Notes under the pieces: generated by a model
Database searches by the model: none
What the model was told of the DNA's origin: nothing
What the model saw: only the letters and a program-made list of their open reading frames with translations
Assembly: GCA_012934845.2 (NCBI GenBank)
Contig: WNNJ02002222.1
Coordinates: 124,001 to 188,000 of the forward strand
Direction: 5' to 3'
Source: Pomphorhynchus laevis
Lineage: Eukaryota > Acanthocephala > Palaeacanthocephala > Echinorhynchida > Pomphorhynchidae
Length of the DNA: 64,000 nucleotides
Shown here: positions 34,731 to 48,318 of the stretch, in pieces
Layout of the letters: every line of letters starts with the position of its first letter
How positions within the stretch are numbered: position 1 is the first letter of the stretch
Translations under genes and position numbers: made by a program

Positions 34731-37700
34731 AGTTTTAATCATTTGAAGAGTTCAACACGTAATAACACTGTCTGCTGGGACTCTCCATTGAGTTCTATTA
34801 CATAATTCATCAATAATTATTAGCTAAGTAATCTACCGTAAAACACCATCAATGAAAAACATAATCAATATTTTTATTTAAAAAATTTCGTCCTTACCTG
34901 GATGTAAGTATTAATAACAAAGAACTGTTTAAAAGTTAAAGACTGCACTGTTGTGCAGTCCATCCTTATCTAATCAGCAGAGACTGTTAGGTCTCTGTTG
35001 GACTGTTAGTTTAATCAGTAATTTGTAAAAATATTATTCAAAATTAAATTTTAAGTGCTGGCTTTTAAAATAGAAGAATAAACTAAAAACCGAATCTCGA
35101 TTAAATGTGTTTGGAAGAGGCAAAGTCTTCCACATTTTGTGATTGTAATTTTTGATTTCTTAACGTTTATGATAAAATAATAAATCTAAGATGAATAGAT
35201 TAATAAATAAACTTTAGATGATTTAAATACCATACAAAAATAATTGTACTAATTGAAGATTACGTTTTATCAAGGAATGCCAGTATGATATTATATATAA
35301 TTATATTATATTTAAATTATATTAATCTTATTCTCCCCTATACCAATTAAAGTAACAATTAAAATAACAATTAAAGTAACAATTAAAATAACAATTAAAG
35401 TAACAATTAAAATATTTATGGACATTTATAAAAAATATTTTACTTATCAATTATAGGAAGCTTGAGTAGTGGATGCATCATTCATGAGAAAATGAATAAG
35501 CTCTCAGGCGAAAAATATCCTTTATGCTTTAATATCCTTTAATTCGTATAAGAGAAAATGATTATTTATTATTTATAAATAAATTATTAGAAGCTGTCGA
35601 CTGTTAGTCTTCATAAGTTACATTGATCACTAGCTGTCATTCTGTTTCATTATATTTCAGTTGTCACGAAAGAAAATATAAAATTTTCACAGGAAGACCA
35701 TTATTATACCGAAATCGGCAACTATGAAATGTATTTAGATGTCTGTCAAACACAAACAGCGCAATCCACCTTTGTTCAGCTACTTTTGTACTTACTATTG
35801 CGTAATCAAATACGCTTTATTGACACAATGTGTTATTTGTAGCACCGCCCTTTGGTTAAACATCTAATATAATGAACACTTGAAGAGCAGACATTAAAAC
35901 AAGTTGACAAGACAGGGACGGTGCTGCAAATCACTTTATTTTTAAATAATAAATAATCATTTTCCCTTATATCTTTCGTATTAAAGAAATATATATTAGT
36001 ACATATAACTAAAAATCACCAGCTGAAGTTGTTTATGAAAACCCAGCCAAGTCCAACAAAAAATATTATCGTTCCTTTTCAATTTTAAGATTTATTTTTT
36101 AATTAAGAATAAATAGTTAGACTATTTATCGGGTTAAACATATAGTCGACATTTTTATAATTAAAAAATAATAATTTTATTAATTTTATGTAGTTTCTCC
36201 TGAATTTAGCTGGTTTTCAAAAACAACTAAAGTATATAATATAAATAATATAATATAATAATATTATAAATTATATAATATTTATATATAAATGATATAA
36301 TTTGTTGTATTATAACTTGTATAATATATAATACAACAATATTATATATTGTACTTATACAATATTATATTATAATACAATTTTGGGGTGCGTTCGTTCC
36401 TCCTCGTGGTGTCCCTTGTCGTAAGGCCCATACGACAAGTCGATTAGGAGGATACAAACAAAAGTCGTTATCAATAGTAAAGTTTTCAATTTTCGCACTG
36501 GAGCTAAGGCGTAGACCGCAATGAACGCGTCAAAACATTTCATACTCTCAGACTTCTCAAATTTCTCGCGTGACTTTTCATGACTTCTAAATCGACGCTC
36601 AAGACTTCCGGACTTCACCCGGACCAGACTCCGAGTAGGGCAAAATGGAGGATCAAATCCTACATAACTATAATTTAATAATATTAAATTATTTATATTA
36701 AAATATTAATATATAATGATATTTTTATATAATAAATAAATAATATATTTTATAAATAATATCTAACTTGAACTTTCATATTATATTTCCAGTAAAAATT
36801 AATATTAATTATTATATGGCATTATATAGTTCATTATTTATAATTTATATTATTTCAACAAAAAAAATTATTCAATATTAAAAAAAAAGATAAAAACAAG
36901 GGAACGTTAGTCTTCTTGGTAGAGAAATGGCATTATTTTAGGAGGGCTGGCTGCTACCACCAGCCTACCATGTTCTTGCCCTTTGGAGCCGTCGCCAGAA
37001 TGCTGACAGCATTTCCACGTTGGATGGCGATGCTAACGTTTTGGAGGACGTATGAAGTAGCACGTGAATCCCTGGTAACGTGCTAGTAATTTATATTATT
37101 TATATTTTATAGATAATATAATTTTCAAAACGGTTTTGCAAAATAAATTTATATTCACGGAAATACGACAAAAATTACATACGACAAACATGGGATGACG
37201 CAGATGACTGGTTACCCATGAGAAATAAATTACCAGATTTTAGCTATTTATGAATAAAATCGCTAATTTACTTTACAGTATCAACCAGTTTGATTTAAAT
37301 CAATGAATTTCTAGTATATACAACAAATATTTGTATTTATATATTTATCTCGAACCAAAATATTCCTATATTCACTATTACATGTACTGAAATATGAAAT
37401 TCCATTGGTATTTTATTAATAGGTTGTAAAACGGTTGTATTAATATCAAAATCAATACATAAAACATTGTATGGTTTAAAATATTTTGATTTTAAAACAA
37501 TATTGAACTACGATTCATAAATTTCCATTTAAAACTCATTCATTTTTATGTATGTAACTTTAAAATTTACTAAAATGCAAAAAAAAATAATTTATTTAGT
37601 TAATAAATAAACAACTAAAGTTAAGTAAAAAAAGTCTAAGCCAAATATACAAAATGGAAATATAAAAACCTTAATCTTTAACGAATTATGATGGAAAGCA

Positions 37701-38649
37701 TTAATACCATGGCAATTAAATATGAGACTTTAAAGCTATAAGCTAATAAAGTTTCCGACGAACTTTAATAATACAGGATAAGAAGCAAATTGTCAAGAGA
37801 GATGCAACAACGTGGTTTGATCACCAAAATTTTAAATTAATCGATTAAGTTAAAAAAGCTCTTTCCACATATATAATTATAGCACCCACGCAAGTATTTT
37901 TCTCTTGCTCGTCGTGCTGCTAATGTTATATTTGGCTGAGAGAGCATATTCAAGTGGAGATGTAACATTTGATGGCACATCACAACCAATGAGATATAAA
38001 CAGAAAATGAATTATTCGAAAAAAGAAATCTTTTCATAATATGCAAATAATAATTAAATATTCAACAAATGGCTTACATTGTGGATATTACAACACGACG
38101 ATCACTGCACATCGCCTAAGAACAAATAACACATTCAGAATGTGCTTCTGAAAGAATTACAGTGCCGTCACTTTACACGAGGGGATGGTCGTGTCATTTA
38201 CTGCGTTTTTGTGAGACATGCCAATTCAGCACCATCAGCCAGTTGCGTCGCCATTAGCAAACAGAGACCGGTAAATAAAACAAAGATCTCAATCAGTCCA
38301 CAATTATACTAGAGTAGCATCAGCATAGCGTACATTAATCAATATTTTAATTGCTTTTTATATATTACTAATGGCAGTAGCGACGACAGTATGTTATTTT
38401 GACTGGCACTGGTAAAGTTCCTGTTTAAAGTCGTCTGAGTGTGTACACTCTGCGTTTTATTCTATAGCTGTATAGCACCATCTTAAACAAAAAACGAGAT
38501 AGAAGACAGCATCAAAGATCGTTATCTCTTCTTCGACTAAGAGACTTGCTACCCTTTCAATGCTGCTTCGATCGACCGGGGCATATTCCGAATAAACTTT
38601 GCTCGGGTATACAGAGAGAGTGAGGAAAGATTGTTCCAACGCTCGATCA
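34731..38649. other. Long AT-rich spacer upstream of the ONECUT exon
   Basis: Contains a foldback at about 35525-35990 (AAAATGATTATTTATTATTT at 35552, mirrored near 35942-35965; GCACCG/CGGTGC inside). Two G+C-richer islands are present, 36385-36650 and 36900-37095, that I could not assign. The minus frame 36618-36370 has one hydrophobic segment (TLLLITTFVCILLIDL) but no recognisable family. The rest is low-complexity AT. Confidence 0.5.
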
Positions 38650-40252
38650 ATGAATATTACAGCTTCTTCGCCTATTACTGCTTCAAAAACAACAATAGTT
38701 GTCATAGATTCAGATTGTGGTAAGCATCGATCATCTGCTTTGAGGAGAAAAGGTGATGGCGAGTGTATTGCTAACTTGGCAGATGATGAAACAGAAACAG
38801 GACACGATCTAATAAATCAAATCGATTATATAAACGATTTGGATAAGTCAGGCAACATTAAAAATCTGTCACTAGGATCAACAGCGAATGAACATGTTAT
38901 TGTTCAGCAGGATTTAGGGATTTCTGAAAGAACATCAACCGACCAAGCGCACAATCAATGGTGTATATCTCCAAAAAAGGTAGACAACAACCAAAATACA
39001 ATATTAGATAGAATATTTAGTAGTATCGCATATGATATTAACAATAGTAAACAGATCACCGATAAGCAAGGACGTTGGCATCGACAATTACATCAAAATG
39101 ACGAGGATTATCAACAATGTGACGAAACACCACAAATAACACAGTCATCTGATGACGGAAACCTACAATCCTTTCCTTTGGCCGCAATTAATGCAAATAA
39201 CATTTCAGAGAATACATTGTTGCACAAAACTGCAACTATGGATACGGCGAATTCAAAAATAATGACAGCTCTTATGCTAGCGGCACAGGAACTTGCGATC
39301 TATGCGAAAGGCAACGATGAAACATCTACTGACCATAATAATACTGATGACGGATATCATACTAGGGATAGCGATGGCTTTTGCAGCAATTTTGAACATT
39401 CCCACCATGATTTAGATGTCACTGAATTTGTAGTAAATGAAGAAGACGAAGAAAACGAGTATAGTCAGTTTACTAGCAGGTTCACTACATTCTCAAGCAC
39501 GTTCAACGATCGTAAGAGCAATGATAGCTATTTAGAATCGGCTAATAATCCAAACGACCAAGATATTCTTCTAGAGGGATTAGATAATCGTGAATGCGAT
39601 TTGGAAAAAGATTTTTGCATTCAAACGAACGAAGACTTAAAATCAAACAATCAACAATATGAAGAAAAGCTTAAGCGATTTATTTTCTATTCTTCTAATC
39701 ACAGTTCAGTAGACAATCATATATTTGACCATCCGGATAAGCAATGGTTAACAAACACAGAACGGACAGCATGTAACGATCAACGATGGTGTAGCGATAA
39801 ACTTTTACATGAATCTACTCCCTCTTGTAATCGTTCGTCCTCCTCATCTTTAAATAACTGCAGTAATTCTTCTCAACGACGATTATCCTTAAATAATTCA
39901 AGTCCGTGTTCATCGTCAACAAGTCTTAAGAATATATTTTCTCAGGCAATGCTCTTAGATGATGACAACGGCGATTTGAGAACATCTGAATTTACAAATG
40001 ACGGAAATGACGGTGAAATTATTAACACAAAAGAATTAGCCCATCAAATAAGTAAGGAATTAAGAAGATATGGAATTCCCCAAGCTGTTTTTGCACAGCA
40101 TGTTCTTTCTCGAAGCCAAGGAACACTTAGTGATCTTTTACGCAACCCTAAACCATGGAAAAAGCTTAAAGCTGGTAAGGAAACTTTCCGTAAAATGTGG
40201 CAATGGTTACAAGATCCGGAAAATGAACGAATTGAACAATTAAAAAACGCAG
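38650..40252 (+). CDS. ONECUT-type transcription factor, exon with the CUT domain
   Basis: The first ATG (38650) opens a 534-codon exon. Residues 1-450 are polar and probably disordered, rich in Asp, Asn and Ser (for example NRSSSSSLNNCSNSSQRR). Residues 458-533 form a CUT domain: NTKELAHQISKELRRYGIPQ, AVFAQHVLSRSQGTLSDLL, RNPKPWKKLKAGKETFRKMW, QWLQDPENERIEQLKNA. This matches ONECUT/HNF6 more closely than Cux or SATB (SQGTLSDLLRNPKPW). The frame runs to a stop at 40311, but an AG|GTATTC donor at 40252 sits just after the CUT domain, where animal ONECUT genes have the intron before the homeodomain exon. No homeodomain is visible downstream in the window. The protein would bind DNA in the nucleus. 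No frameshift is seen. Confidence 0.85.
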
Positions 40253-40311
40253 GTATTCCACTGATTTTTAATACATGGATAATTAGCAAATTAAAGACAT
40301 TTATTAAATAA

Positions 40312-41330
40312 ATTTGCATAAAAGTATAAGTATTAGATGAATATGCATAAGTATTAGAAACTTAAAAGTTTTACTTTACTATTTAAATATAAAATGTTAA
40401 GGTTATTAAAGGAAATATTTGTCTAATACCGTTTACAGTAAGTTATTTATTGTATTACCTATTATGTCATATCGCAGTAACATAAAAACACAAGCTTGTT
40501 ATAAGTTTGCATCAGCTAAACAGTTAGTTGATAGTAAAAAAAATCAAAATAAACTTTTCAATTATTATAAGATTTTGGATTAAAACGCTTAATTCCACGT
40601 ATCCATTAGGATTGAATAAAATCAAATCAAATCTGAGAGACTTAAATGAATATTATTAATTCAAATATTTTAGATTTTCTAAAATAAATATATTAAAGTA
40701 AATATATATTGTAGCGATAATACTATATATAAAACTATTTAACTTTAATATATTTATTTATAAATTCAAAATAAACTTTTTAATTAATATCAGATTTTGA
40801 AGAATAAAATAATCTATCGTACTATACACATGACTTTATAAAATACAATGAATTCTTGAATTAGTAATTATAATGAGCATTGATCTATCGTTATTCGTGT
40901 TTTATATTATATTTTATATTATAATTTATGTTATTCGTGTTTTATATTATTCGCTACTGTCAATTTGAGGTAGATGTCCCAAATAATTTAGAGCTAAAGA
41001 TTATATTATATAATACTGACTAAGTGGCAAACTATTTATTTAATCAGCATATTTTTAAAAGAATATTATTAATATTATTAACAAAGTACATAAAATGTAC
41101 TTTGTTAATACAAATATATTAGATTTTCTAAATATAATAATGAGATAATTATGTTAAAGTATATATATTGTAGCGATAACATATAATATTATCGCTACAT
41201 TAATATTATTAATGATATATCTTAATATATATCAATATTAATATATATAATATATTAAATATATATTAAATTCTTTACTTAATAATACTTAATAATATTT
41301 AATAATACTTAAATTCTTTTGTGGAATACT
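40312..41330. other. AT-rich sequence after the ONECUT exon
   Basis: Probably intron or 3' region of the ONECUT gene. AATAAA occurs at several places. An inverted pair (GTACTTTGTTAA with its complement near 41080-41110) and ATATTA runs are present. No homeodomain codons were found. Confidence 0.45.
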
Positions 41331-41334
41331 TATA

Positions 41335-41475
41335 TCAGTATTCCACAAAAGAATATTTAGAACACTGAAAAGAAAGAAATAAAATACGATTTGAGTACTC
41401 CTTATACGAATTTAGATTTAACATTTATTAACGATGCGTTAGAAAAATCAATAAATCTTATATTCTGAAAAAATA
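41335..41475 (+). mobile_element. Penelope-like RT, second fragment
   Basis: Matches 41975-42125 with many changes: TTCCACAAAAGAATATTTAG, then codons for STPYTNLDLTFINDALEKSI, equivalent to STLYTNLGLVDIKEALVKLI in the main copy. Direct orientation, upstream of the main copy. Confidence 0.7.
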
Positions 41476-41547
41476 TTCATTTACTTATTGAGTTTTATAA
41501 TATTAATAAAGCTCAATATGTAAATGAATATTTTTTCAGAATATAAG
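41456..41547. repeat. Inverted repeat at the junction of two RT fragments
   Basis: CTTATATTCTGAAAAAATAT at the left is mirrored by ATATTTTTTCAGAATATAAG at the right; arms are 28 bp perfect with a 34-base loop. It sits exactly where the upstream RT fragment ends. Confidence 0.85.
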
Positions 41548-41580
41548 ATTCTGAAATGTAATAAAGCGTAAATAAAAAGC

Positions 41581-42612
41581 GTAACAATTATTGATAAAGC
41601 TAGTAATAACTTTGTCTTCAAATGTAAAAAACTTTATTATGATATACTGATGAAAGAAGTTAATTATAATGATTTAAATATAAACACAACATATGAATGT
41701 AGTGATTTAAGTTTAGAAACAATTATTACAAGTCACTGTTCTATAATGGATAAAAAGGGTATAAAGGTTGAATTAGATAATAAAACTATACCTATATTAT
41801 ATTGGAATCCAAAATTACATAAAAATCCAATCAAACCTAGGTTCATATGTAGTGCGTTTAAATGTACATTAAAAGCACTTTCTGTTTATATGAATAAAAT
41901 ACTTAAAGTAATTAAATCACACTTTAAAAAATATTGTAAGGTAATCGAAATTAATACTGGTATAAAACACTATTTCAGTATTAATTCTACAAAAGAATTT
42001 TTAGAACAGACAAAAGGAATAAATTTTCAAAATATAAATACATACGATTTTAGTACTCTTTATACAAATCTAGGTTTAGTAGATATTAAAGAAGCGTTAG
42101 TAAAATTAATTAACCTTATATTCGGAAAAAGATATACATATATATGTTATAATAATTATAATGCCTGTCTAACAAAAATAAAACCATCAAGTAAATATAA
42201 ATATATGGATAAAATTGAATTAATAGAATCCTTAAATATTTTGATAAATCAAAATTATTTAAAGTTAGAGTCATCTATATTTAGACAAGTAAAAGGTGTT
42301 CCAACGAAAGGTAATAGTAGCCCAATTATAGCTGACTTGTTTTTAAGCTTTTTAGAATATGAATTTGTTCATAACTGTGAAAAAAATAAATCTAAATTAT
42401 ATAAATATATGAAATATATGTTTCGATATATTGATAATATATGTGTATTTAAATTTAATAATTTTTATTCAATAATCAATCAAATTTATCCAAAAAGCCT
42501 TATTCTTAACAAAACCAATATTAATGATAAAGAAGACATATATCCAGATATGAACATTAAATTAAAATTAACTAAAACTACTATTAATTTATATCGTAAA
42601 GATGACTGTTGA
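41581..42612 (+). mobile_element. Penelope-like element reverse transcriptase, partial
   Basis: Uninterrupted frame with VTIIDKASNNFVFKCKK at 41581, PILYWNPKLHKNPIKPRFI near 41790, YDFSTLYTNL near 42045, VKGVPTKGNSSPIIADLFLS near 42290, and MFRYIDNICVF near 42420. These are the RT motifs of Penelope-like elements; the wording DKASNN/YWNPKLHKNP is that of the invertebrate Naiad-type group, as far as I recognise it. The catalytic Y-x-D-D reads YIDN, so activity is doubtful. The frame stops at LYRKDDC, where relatives continue, and no GIY-YIG nuclease is visible on either side, so it is truncated at both ends. It lies 1.3 kb after the ONECUT exon, possibly in its intron. Confidence 0.78.
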
Positions 42613-44022
42613 CATAAAAGTATAATACATCTAATGTGATATTTATGTTTTCGCAATGAATTACATGCATTTAAGTTTCATTTCCGTTGAACGTAATCTT
42701 AAAATGTGTTTGAGAAAATTTATTACTAAACTCTTGAAAAGTTATTAAAAATTGCAAAGGGTTTTGCTGATGTTACATGATCTTGAAGAATTTTATATTA
42801 TGGTGTCTCTCTTTTGAAATTTATTATTACTGTTGTTCATAGAGAAACCGTTCATTCAGTACTTGTAAATTTTTATATCAAAAAGGACTTATCTCCAAAA
42901 ATTTCTGACTCGGTAACCTCAAAAATTCTAAACTCCTAGAGACCTCTTAACGCTTTATTAACGTAAATATAAACAGAACTCGAATCTAGAAAAGCTCTAC
43001 ACGTACAACCGATGCAAAAACGTAAAAATAATCCATCACCGCGGTTTATTATTTGAATAAATAGAATAATAGATTTGCGAGATCATTAGATTCTTCCGAT
43101 CACGTCGAGCGTACATCTTCAGCTAAGTTCGATGGTATAAGCCACATTAAGCTTTTGACTAGTCAGAAAATTCAATTATACTTACTTAAATTCAATAAAC
43201 TTTCAACGACAAAGGATTTATAATGTCGAAGGGTTACAATAACTTTCATATGATGTCATTTCGGTTTCAATTTTGATATTATTATGTGAAACATTTTGCA
43301 CTTCTCTGTTGGCATTACCTGGCATGTATAAATTTGATTTACCAGCCAGAATCTGACCTCGAGGGCAAGCTTAAGGAGTATTCTTTTAACTATGGACACT
43401 AGTTTAGTTAACTGGTCACAAGGTTACTGATAACGCTATAGTTTCATCTGATGTCGATAATTTACGTTCTCCAAATTCTGCTTATGTAAGCTAAATCTTT
43501 CGAAAGCAGAATAATCAGAGCATCCTTAATCGATATATAGGGATTGAAAGTTTTGATGATATTGCTGTCAATCGATAAAACTGAAACTACTGTTATCGAC
43601 ATTCCGATCACCATGTCCAAATATTACTATTACAAAATCATTCAAATAAGTTACCTCGTATCCCTAGCGACTATATCTGTAGGAAACCAGTGAAGATAAA
43701 CCACTTTCTTGGATACTCCTATCTTGAAAATACCAATGCAGAACATACAAGTGGCATAAAGGAGGCATTTTTAATGGTAGTACTGTTTCCGTATATATTT
43801 TGAGCGCTTTCTTGTTTTGTAAAATTCACATATGATTGATGGCGTTTGATTGATGTGGACGGAGCCAAAGGATTATGTATGCATTAACGCGACAAATGTA
43901 TTAACGCCGCAAATGTGTGCCAGCTGCGCGCTTATAAGTACACAAACAAACAAAAAACCGCAAACACCAAGCAGATAAATTATTTAAATTGTTTAAATGG
44001 GAACGGATTTGACGTTTGAATA
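42613..44022. other. Unassigned spacer left of LINE B-1
   Basis: No gene seen. Bases 43590-43690 resemble 46895-46995 (GTTATC, ATATT, AATAAGTTACCTCGTA blocks), so the same old sequence lies on both sides of LINE B-1. Confidence 0.45.
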
Positions 44023-44069
44023 ATCTTTCTTTCATTCGTCTTTCAGAGAAAGACGAATGAAAGAAAGAT
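44023..44069. repeat. Perfect 22-bp hairpin at the broken end of LINE B-1
   Basis: Arm 44023-44044, loop AGA, arm 44048-44069, with no mismatch. The right arm belongs to the LINE and the left arm is its exact reverse complement. Confidence 0.97.
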
Positions 44070-46860
44070 GATTTAAAATTGAGGCATGACAGTCGGAAGC
44101 AGAAACACTATGATCGTGAATACGATATGCAGGTGCATGAGCATAGATGAGAATATCATCAGCATATTGCATTACACAAAACTTAAATGTGCAAGAAATC
44201 GAAGACAAGTCACCTAGAAGAAGAGATAAAAGCAAAGGGTCTTATACGGAGCCTTGTTGATCACCGGACGGAATGGAAGGATTGGAAAGAGAGGAGTTAG
44301 AACATACGCGAAATGTACAGTAATTAGAGCGAAAAGCGGCTTAAAAGGGAGGAAATAAGTTGGAGAAAAAGAGATATACATTAGCTTGCTTGAGAATGAT
44401 ACGTTCAAGGAGTTTAGAGAGAATTAGGAGAAGTGAGATAGGACGATACGAAGATGTTAGTGAGGTATCGAGCGATTGCTTTTTGAGGAAAGGACGAACA
44501 GTGGCGCATTTCTAGTTGGAAGGAAATGTGTAGTTACGGATAGACAAGTTGAACAATGTGGTTAGGAAGGGTGATATATAGTTGCAGATATTTTTAAGTA
44601 AGTGAGTGGGAATTGGGTAGAATGAGAGGTTTTATTGGGTAATGACAGAATTACCGAAGAAACTTGGTCAGACGAAACAGGAAAGCGGAACAGCTCTGGG
44701 AGGGAACTATTTAAAGAGAAAAGAGGATACAAGGAGCATATGGGTAGAAGGGAAAATAAAATAGATAGTTTAGATTGATGAAAAAGAAGAAAATTCATCA
44801 GGATTATATTACAAGGGGTAGATGATTGTGAAAAAATTGAGTTTAAGATTTTCTAATTAGATTTAAAGTTGGAAGAGGACCCGATTTGATTTTGATAAAA
44901 GAGAGTACGCAAGTGATTTCTATAAAAGAGAGTCGGAGAGAAAGGTAGGAAGCACGGATATTTGGAGTGAGTGAATTTAAAGAACATGAAAGAAAGCGAT
45001 TAACATGAAAGAAAGCTCGTTATTTATTACACGATAAATAACGGAGTCGACGCTTAGAAAGTCTACAGTGCAAATCGAACCAGGGAACATGGTGCAAGCG
45101 CTAAAAACGTCAGGCTCAGCTAGGCATAAGGTGACTGAGAATAGTCGTAAGTTCACAATCGAATTGGGTGCATAGATCATCTGCAGAAAGATAGTTATGA
45201 GGAAGTGAAAAGCGTGAGAATTAAATAAGGTTGCCCAGAGAATGGAGATATCGAGAAATTTCCGGGGTCGACTTGGAGTAGCTAATGTTAGGTGCGGATA
45301 AAGAGGATGGGGACGAGTAAGAGTGACAAGGAAATGATCGGACGAACCAAGATCAGTAATTGACAAGGAAGTATATGCATTGAAGCAGCTGGGAATAGCA
45401 TTGATGTCGAGAGCAGCACCGAGAATATGAGTGGGGCTTGTTGAAAGTAATTTATAGTTAAAATAAAAGAAAGTTTGTTAGATTGATAGTCAGTCAGGTG
45501 ATCAAGACGAATGTTAACGTCACCGATAACAAAATAAGGAATATAAGACAATTAACAGTAAGAAAAAAGATCGACAAGCTCGCTAAAGATCATAGGTAAG
45601 GGGTAGCTGAGTCTGGATGGTATACAATCACAAGTTCGAGAGGGAAATGAGCTGATGATCTGTATATGAGCAATTCAAACGAAATGGAACGAATGTTAAC
45701 GTTAATTTTACGTAGAAACGTTGGGTGACTTGCAATGACAACAATACCGCCATGGTTAGCGGCAGTAGTTGTGGAAGAGACAACTGAACGAGCTGATTCA
45801 ACTAGTGAACAACTAGAGCGACATAAACGACGAATAGCAAGATCGTTAGAGTCGGAGTACCAGGAATTGATAATGAAGATAATATCGATAGATAATTGAT
45901 CGAAGATATCAATGAGCATATCAGCTTTATGAAGAATAGAGCGAGTGTTAAAAGGACTAAACGAAAAGTATCTTCAGGAGTGAGATCGACTAGCAAAGAA
46001 GACTTGGGAAGATACGGGATGCCATCGGATGTTTGATCTCGTGCGTGCGATGTGAAAATTTCCGTTGATTTGACGGATTGATAAGGATGACTCGCCGTTT
46101 GCTTCAAGTCAATGTTTCTCAATGTGAGCTGAATTGAGCTGGGCAATATCGGAAAGGAAGCGGTCAAGGTATATACTACAAGTAGATGAAGTCGTAATAA
46201 GTTTAAAACGTTAAGAGAGTACCGATGAGAAAACGATTTTTAAAAGTATAGTTATGAGATGATTGGATTTAGTGAATTTGTAAACACGGATAAAATATAT
46301 AGTAGTGATATTATTGAAGAGGGATGGATTACCATCATGAAGAATGATCGCCAGGATAGACTTGAGAGCATATACATCATTATCGAGGCGAGATTGTGGA
46401 GAAGCAGATTCGGAAAGCTTTAAGTTAGATATAATAATACAGCGATCGCGCGAAGAAAAACGATAACGTGGAAGTGGTGGAATCGATTAATCGGAGATGC
46501 TACTGGAGATAATTTTGACGGAAGGATGTAAATTATTGTGAAGTGATCCGGGGGAGATGGAGTTAGGAGTACGTGAAGAAAAGAAAGAAGTATAAGAGGT
46601 ATTTAGATAGGGAGGAATAGGAAAGAGGAGGTACGATTTGAGAATCTTTACCGTTTGTATTGTTAGGATGATGAAGATGAATGGAAGTTTGATCCGTAGT
46701 TGAAAGATAAGTGTGTGTGAGAGTACGTTCAAGAATGGGATTATACGATGCGAAGTCAGGTGTTGATGCAGGGGAATTGTCAAAAACGGTATCGGTATGA
46801 GTGGTCGTGTGTGAGACAGAAGTAGAGGAGGCTGTAAAATTTTTACTGATGAACAAATGT
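44048..46860 (-). mobile_element. LINE family B (CR1-like), copy B-1, inverted, 3'-truncated
   Basis: On the minus strand: a low-complexity ORF1-like or 5' region (46856-46200), endonuclease pieces (46000-45000, such as SWYSDSNDLAIRRLCRSSCS and HGGIVVIASHPTFLRKI, and IGDVNIRLDH), the linker, and RT to the YADDILIYAHA motif at about 44170-44150. It ends shortly after, in HLSFIRLSLKDE, at the hairpin. Frames are broken by many indels. Confidence 0.82.
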
Positions 46861-47389
46861 GATTATAAATAGCTGGGTGCAGTTATTCACTACTGTTATC
46901 AACATAACCATATCAATATATTCAAATATTCCAAATCATTCAAGAAATAAGTTACCTCGTAAACCTCGCAAATAAGTAGATTTATAGAATATCTTGATAA
47001 AATGAGCAGATATTTAATATAGAAATAAAATTTAATCAGAATGATATCCCTTGGCAGAAAGTAATGTAAATAATTGTTTTATGCAATCTTGAACGAAAGA
47101 AACTATTCACGGCCAAAAGAGCAGTCCGGGCATCTTTGACAAATAAAGCAATCATAAACTCTCGAACACCAAAATATAATTGGCTAACCCACCCAAATCA
47201 ATACTCAATAAATCTTAATGCAACACACGTAATTGTATATTTCGCCCATCATATAGGATGAATGCATATCCTTTGAATGCATACTTTTCAATTAGAGAGT
47301 AGCGTTTAGCTTAGCTTAGTTTACAAAATGATAAGTCCCAAGATGTTTACTCTGCGTTGAATATATTAAGCTGACTTTCGATATTTTGT
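46861..47389. other. Spacer right of LINE B-1
   Basis: Includes the partner of the 43590-43690 block at 46895-46995. No gene seen. Confidence 0.4.
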
Positions 47390-47960
47390 CCTAGTGGAAT
47401 ATTTATTTCGAATAGTTCCTTACCGTGAAAATCACAACCTTTCTACTAGAGAAATTGAATAATAAAAGTATACTTTATGAAGATAAATACTTGTCGGTTT
47501 AACTTATTCATAAATAGACATTACACTCTTAAATCAATCGTATATTTTTAGCACTAGTGATAACTAAACGACTCAATCGAGAATTCTTTCTTTTACCTGA
47601 ACAATGCGGTTTTCGTAGTAATCACTAAATAGTTGATACAATACAAAGTATTATTAATAAGGTAGTTACGTTATTTCATAAGTGTTTACTTCTTTATTGT
47701 ACATTTTTCGATTTTAGCAAAGCCTTGGCATCATCGATAGAACTTTACTTCTCAGCTAATTATCTACTCAAATTCACAGCTCTTCAAACTATTAGGTTAA
47801 TCTTACAAACGAATGCAGTTTTTATTTCACAGTTTATAATATACTGAGTACTTCACGGTACACAAATCCTTTTCACTATTATTATGTATACAGTGGTTTG
47901 ATCGAAAAAGGCCGTTCCAACCGCTCATTGTACAGCACAGCACATGAAACAAAATCAAAA
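47390..47960 (+). mobile_element. LINE RT relic of another family
   Basis: Plus strand reads, with stops and shifts, RILSF..LPEQCGFRS (47575-47620), CTFFDFSKALASSIELYFS (47698-47755) and VLHGTQ (47850). These correspond to the QxGFR, DFSKAFD and GVPQG blocks of LINE RT. It is very decayed and short. Confidence 0.55.
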
Positions 47961-48243
47961 TATCAGTAACGAGTAACTCAAAGATAAAGCTTTCTAATGT
48001 TGTCATATCTTATTCAACTGTTGACCAAAGCCTTAAATTGCCTTGGTGATTATGCATCCGCGATGCCACGTGGTAATGAGCTCTACAACTTATACGTTCT
48101 GCGTGACAATCGCAATACCATTGTGAACCTTTCAATTTGCCTTGTACGCAACATAAGTGAATGGACCCTATGACGTTGTCAGACATTCATTTCAACAAGG
48201 TCGCTTGAATACCAACACATCCCCTATAATATATGCCAAATCC

Positions 48244-48318
<75 letters not shown>

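Noticed and set aside
36370-36618. Minus-strand 82-codon frame with a hydrophobic segment
   Set aside because: No family resemblance, no neighbouring exon and no clear start context; kept only as an unassigned G+C-richer island.
40253-43000. Search for a homeodomain exon downstream of the CUT domain
   Set aside because: No plus-strand stretch resembling WFxNxRxK/NARRR was seen; the only coding signal there is the Penelope-like RT.
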